Below, one piece after another: positions 59,644-64,000 of a DNA stretch of 64,000 bases. The notes under the pieces are model-generated. The model worked only from the letters and a program-made list of their open reading frames with translations. It was not told the DNA's origin and made no database searches. A program made the translations under genes and the position numbers. Source of the DNA: Smallanthus sonchifolius (lineage: Eukaryota > Streptophyta > Magnoliopsida > Asterales > Asteraceae). Location of the stretch: the NCBI GenBank assembly GCA_023525975.1, contig CM042019.1, positions 79,296,344 through 79,360,343 on the forward strand, in the 5' to 3' direction. Within the stretch, counting starts at the first letter, position 1, and every line of letters starts with the position of its first letter.

Positions 59644-60511
59644 TGTTGATTGTGCAATAGGATTAAATACCATACCCAAAACTGTGAGTTTTGCTTCTGT
59701 AACCTGTACTTGGAACAACCACTGTCAATAACCGGTGTTACTAACAGTCCTCATAGGTTGTTCCTACACTCATAAGCAAATCAGTTAGAGAGTGGAACCC
59801 AAGCCATCGTAGTCTTGGGGTGTCCCTTAGCATCAAAGTAAGTAACCTCTTGATATACCAAATCTTTGGCCTCATTAATTTCTTTTTCAACTTTTGATTT
59901 GATTCGCCAAACCTGTGTTGGTTCACAAATTTTGGTTTTGAAAGATTTAAAATTTGAAACAATTTTTTGTTTTAATTTAGAGGCAAATGATTTTGGTACA
60001 CAAGTCTGCTTGAATTTTGAAGGTCTTGGAGATTTAAGAACAGTAATATGACAATACCTGAGAGAGTCTTTCTTTATCCTGATCTTTGAGTCATGTGAAA
60101 CCGGCTTCACATATGGAGATCTAGATGAGTAGTTCTTCTTTTGATCATTCAAAGAGTTGTTCCTTTTTTTTTACTTTGATCTAGAGATGCAATTCTTGTT
60201 GCCTTTACCATCTGGTTTGTGTCTTCTTGACGTGGATGAACTGGTCTCATCAACTTGCTTGCAATGTTTGATTAAATGCCCTTCTTGACCACATTTGAAA
60301 CATGCTTTGAATGGTCTCTTGAACTTGGCAGCTTTTGTAGTTTCTTCAACCTTTTTGTTCTTTAGTCTTTCAATAACTTTATCCATATTCCAGGGACTTG
60401 GTAATTTCTCAGTTGTGTGAATATGGATTGCATCTACTTTCTCAATCTTCAACTCATCAGAACTATCATCATCTTGCAAAATTACCCCTTGCTTGTCAAG
60501 AATATCATTGA
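59644..60511 (-). pseudogene. copia gag C-terminus and protease-start fragment
   Basis: One frame runs from 60,511 down to 59,781 with an internal stop near 60,171. It contains CFKCGQEGHLIKHC, a CX2CX4HX4C knuckle, then Lys/Ser-rich sequence ending MAWVPLSN. VIDSGCSKYR, a damaged protease active-site region, follows near 59,725. The left end is cut by the LTR of F and the right end by copia element 2. This belongs to a different copia family from element 1. Confidence 0.85.
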
Positions 60512-61173
60512 TGTAGGATCGAGAAATTACAAGATGGTTCTGTTCTTAGTTGAGATTGGCGGAAAAAATATCAACTGCACAATTACAATTGAGTAAATAG
60601 AAAGAATACTGATAAGAACACTGTTGTATTAAGCTTTATGAATAAACGATTACAAATGAAAACTCAGTGAAGAAGCACACTTACAATGAAGTGTTTACAC
60701 ATTATTTATACTAACTTAGAATCAAGACAGACCCTTGATTCTAAGGATTAGATTGAACACAGACCGTTGATCTTTTATACAAAAGCTAATAATACACGTT
60801 AAAGTTAAACTAGCTAACTTTATTGAAGCGTTTGCTTTATTTATCATTGTTTGCATGCTCGGGGAAGAGCATTGTCGTCCGTTATTGGTTGCACCATTGA
60901 GGTTCCTTCTGCTTTGAGTGTGTCAGTTGCTTTTGTAGAAATTTGTCAGTGACGCTTGGCATGGATAGTCAGCTGCAACGATTTGTCTTCAAGGAACATA
61001 GTTATCAGCAGCAAGAATGAGAATAATGCTGCTGATAAGCCTATCAGCAGCAACTTGTGTTGAACGCTGCTGATAAGCCTATCAGCAGCAACAAGTGTTG
61101 AATGCTGCTGATAAGCCTATCAGCAGCATTTGTACTTAGAATAATTTGGTAGCAATCAGTCTTTGGTTCTACA
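60512..61173 (-). repeat. 3' LTR of copia element 2
   Basis: This 662-bp LTR reads TGTAGAACCAAAG to CGATCCTACA on the minus strand. It shares blocks such as CTTAGAATCAAGACAGACC with the LTR of element 1. A TATA-like TATAAATAA lies near 60,705 on the minus strand, downstream of the palindromic array. Confidence 0.92.
61028..61127 (-). repeat. three perfect palindromes at 38-bp period in the LTR
   Basis: Units at 61,028-61,051, 61,066-61,089 and 61,104-61,127 each have perfect 10-base arms GCTGCTGATA and TATCAGCAGC around AGCC. A partial unit (TATCAGCAGCAAG) lies just before, near 61,002. Confidence 0.95.
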
Positions 61174-61186
61174 AACTCCCCCTAGA
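61174..61186 (-). promoter_or_regulatory. polypurine tract of copia element 2
   Basis: TCTAGGGGGAGTT on the minus strand abuts the LTR start TGTAGAACC and would prime plus-strand DNA synthesis. Confidence 0.85.
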
Positions 61187-61206
61187 CTGATGCAACCAAA
61201 ATTCTT

Positions 61207-64000
61207 CTAATCACTTTGCTGCTGAAGCTTTTGCATGTGGCTGACTATCCTTTCAACCTCATAGCCTCTTGGATCCTTGCTGGGATTGTTCAGTGGAAGT
61301 GCAGACAGAGTCTTGATGTCTTTATTTGACATTTTGTAGATTGTTTTGCTTGAACATCTCATCTTCTGCTTCCTTACATAAGTTAAGGTGAACTCGTCCA
61401 AATCAGCATTATAGGACCAACTTACAAATGGGGAGTGGGACTTGAGTGGTTTGATGTCAATGATCACATCTTTGCTAGGGTTGAAGTAGTGTTTGATTGC
61501 TAGCACAAGAAGTTTCCCACTCTCATTTGCAGGCTCATGAGCTTCACCTAGCTCCAGAATTCTGCCAAGATCTGAATCTGGTAATTGCAGAATTTCATCA
61601 ACAGATTTGTAGATAGATCTTCTTCTTTCAGTTCTCCCCCTGAAGATCTCAAACCTTTGATCCTGTGGATTATAGACCCAATCAACTATGTCTCTTGAGT
61701 CTTCTGGTTTAGGTGTGGGTTTGGATTTCTTCAAGGGAGGCTGTTGATGAGTGGGGGCTGGGTGAGATGGTTTGGACTTTTTGGGTGGAGGAGTAGAAGG
61801 TTTGGGGAGGAGAGTGGAAGGTTGTTGGACTGAGGAAGAGGTAGGTGAGGGAGAAGGCTTGGGTTTCTTTGTTTTTGTTTCTCCTTCTTCCTGAATAGGT
61901 ACCCTTTTCTTGGAGCCCTTCTTGCCCACTCTTTCTTCCTCATCCTTTTTGACTTTGAAGAAGAGGGCTTGCAGGTTCATGAAGTTCATAGGACCTAGTT
62001 TCTTTCCATTCTCTCCTCTAGCCTTAAGGAAGTCAATCATGACCTTCCTTTCTTCATGGGTCCGTTTATTAAAGGCAATGGTCTTTTTGGACTGTTGTTT
62101 GGCTTTTTCTTCTTCTTCAGCTTGTTTCTTCTTTGCCAATTGACCTTGCTGACCCATGAAGGCTCTGTAGACTTCTTTATTTGATAGTTTCTCAAGGTAG
62201 TCTGCATCGTCACCTTGAGAGACTAGAGTCTTTACCCACTCCTCCCTCATTTCTTTAGCTAGTTCAGAATCGGTTATTCTGAACTTAGCTTCTTCTTTCT
62301 TCTTCTTCTCCAATTCTTCCTTTTCTCTATTGAATTGTTCCTGCAGTTGAAGAGCAAGAGCTGCATCTTCTTCAATCTGGTCAACTGCAGGAATCTTTCT
62401 TTTCAGTTCATCCAGCTGTCTAGCATACAGCTGGACGGTTTGTTCTCTTAGGAGAATGGCTGTTTTTCTTTCTTGAGCCTTTTTCATGTCAGCCATATCC
62501 TCTTCTTCTCTTCTTCTTCTTTTCTCTTCCCTCTCTCTTTTCTCTTTTAGCAACCTCTCTTCATCTTCATCTGTCATGATTCTCTTTCCTTTGTTTACAT
62601 TGGATGCCTCTGCTTCAACTTCACTGACCACAACAGCAGATGATGGTGCTGCTATTGGGATCTCTGCCTCAGCTTCATTGGCAATTTGGTATGTGAACAT
62701 GGGAAGGTCATTGGCCTCATTCGATTTGCACTCAGGACTTGTGACTTCTTTCAGCATTTCTTTGATAGTTGATCTTGACTCATATGCTGCAGTACAGATG
62801 TCTACTCGAGGGGAAGCTGAGTCAGTATCAGTGTCAGAGTTTGACACATATACTGCCTCAGTAATTGTTCCTACTCGTTCAAGTTTGGCTCTGACAGTAG
62901 CTATCATTGCCTGGCTTTCAAGTGAGTTGACATTGCAGATATTTGCCCTGAGTTGAAAGATCTTGTAGAGAAAGTCTGTAGGAAGTGACAAGATGTTCCT
63001 GGTGTTGATGGTGAGAGAGGAGCCGTTGCTTAGTAAGAAGCTGTGGTCAAGAGACTTAGTGCTTGTCCATCCCAGCACATCTAAGTCTTTGACAATGAAG
63101 GAGTACAGAAATCTTCTTAAGCAGCAAATTTCTTCGTTAGTGAGAAGACTGCTCCTTATAATGTCAAGTCTTCTAAGAGTCAGTCTCCTTTCTGCTGCTG
63201 CCGAAGATTCAAGATAAGCTACCCGATTTGCTGTTTGTATTAGTCTTTCGAAGTGGGGTAGATTATCCTCCATCAAGTCATGGAACCTACCAATGGCAAG
63301 TTCTGCTGAGAGATCTGATGAAGTGTTGATGCAGTTAGTTAAATGCAGTTATAGGACTTGGAGGGCATTGAGAGAGTTACAGTTTAGCTCTTCTACACCA
63401 CTAAACTCCCATCCAATCTAAAATCTCTCAGCTGATCCATCATACCCCCAAGCTAGAATGGAGTCAAATTCTAGCTTCTGTGTAGTTTGAAAGAGTTGGG
63501 GGGTAATGGATTGACTTATGATGGCTGCTGCTTCAGGAAGGATGCTGAATGATGTATTTGTTTGTTCTGTGTCTTCAGCATCATTCAGCATTTCATCAAC
63601 AGCCCTGACGACCAACTTCCAGTCTTCAGATGTTTCTTCTTCTTCGTTATCTGAGACTGACAAGTCATGAATTTGTACAAAAGCCGGCTTGAATAGTGAA
63701 CTTTGAATTACAACCTGCTCTTGAATCCAGTCGTCAAGACTGTCTGTGTCTTCCTCCATAGAGACCATCTCCCCCTTTTTGGTTGCATCAGTAGACATGT
63801 AAGCATCAGTTTGGGTGCCTACTGATACAAGAGAGGGAGTGGCTAAAGTTGGGCATTGATGGGCTTCATGCATAGAGACTTGGTGTCTTAGTTTGGACAC
63901 TTCAGCCTCTAGCATAGCCACCCTGGCCGTCAATTCCAAGTTATGAAGTTTCAGTCTGTCCTCATCCACAGTTGTGGAATCCTTGGACCCAGATGGGGCC
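61207..64000 (-). pseudogene. copia third ORF, nearly intact, two stops
   Basis: A single frame runs from beyond 64,000 to the stop at 61,207, broken only by TAG at 63,418 and TAA near 63,352. The longest open part is 689 residues (61,207-63,276). In order: a heptad-like segment (MDEDRLKLHNLELTARV), acidic stretches, a charged coiled-coil-like region rich in Glu/Lys/Arg (about residues 230-430 of the 689), a Pro/Lys-rich linker (about 455-520), and a mixed globular C-terminus (IVDWVYNPQDQRFEIFRGR to MQKLQQQSD). No membrane segment is seen. It ends 34 bp before the LTR. The part shared with 1-2,700 is closely similar, so the frame is a family trait. Function is unknown. Confidence 0.85.

Larger units (their letters stand above)
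60512..64000 (-). mobile_element. Ty1/copia element 2 (same family as element 1), 3' part
   Basis: The 3' LTR (60,512-61,173), polypurine tract and third ORF are present. Pol and gag lie off the right edge. It interrupts the copia gag fragment to its left, where the adjoining bases ATTGA (60,507-60,511) should be one half of its duplication. Confidence 0.9.

Noticed and set aside
1..64000. CRISPR arrays, bacterial operons or an integrated virus
   Set aside because: No spacer-repeat arrays or bacterial genes; all reverse-transcribing sequences fit LTR retrotransposons.

Overview
This is a window of plant nuclear DNA, almost certainly from a eudicot. The retroelement reading frames, especially the long frame downstream of pol in a Ty1/copia element, resemble those I know from the daisy family (Asteraceae). 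That assignment is inference. Introns with GT-AG and GC-AG borders, a tRNA-derived SINE, MULE and hAT elements, and tRNA-iMet and tRNA-Asp type primer sites all fit a plant.

Layout. From 1 to 14.2 kb lies a decayed Ty1/copia element on the minus strand with gag, protease, integrase, RT/RNase H and a large third frame; its 3' LTR lies off the left edge. Two solo LTRs are nested in it. From 14.2 to 17.1 kb is a Ty3/gypsy-type LTR remnant. From 17.1 to 25 kb is the only host-gene segment: a seven-exon minus-strand gene (18,653-23,049) for a calponin-homology protein with a C-terminal membrane segment. It is flanked by a non-autonomous hAT element, carries a SINE in its sixth intron, and has a Mutator-like element about 0.3 kb upstream of its start codon. 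From 25 to 41.3 kb is a nest of LTR remnants around a young Athila-like element (32,957-41,315) that encodes only a gag-protease frame, now with nine stops. From 41.3 to 59.6 kb lie copia LTR pieces and three nested minus-strand LTR elements (called D, E and F here) with no recognisable polymerase. From 59.6 to 64 kb is a copia gag fragment interrupted by a second copy of the third-frame copia family.

Reconstruction of events. Several insertions are dated relative to one another by target-site duplications: TATTA around 9,834-10,364, GTAGT around 29,978-32,506, GTTAT around 43,412-49,270, 15 bp around the SINE, 8 bp around the hAT element, and 9 bp (one mismatch) around the MULE.

The most unusual signal is not a gene. 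At least five LTR families in this window, both copia and gypsy, carry clusters of short self-complementary motifs in their LTRs. Each family has its own sequence, several are in regular tandem array, and one has what looks like base-pair covariation. No RNA gene, CRISPR or intact autonomous mobile element was found.
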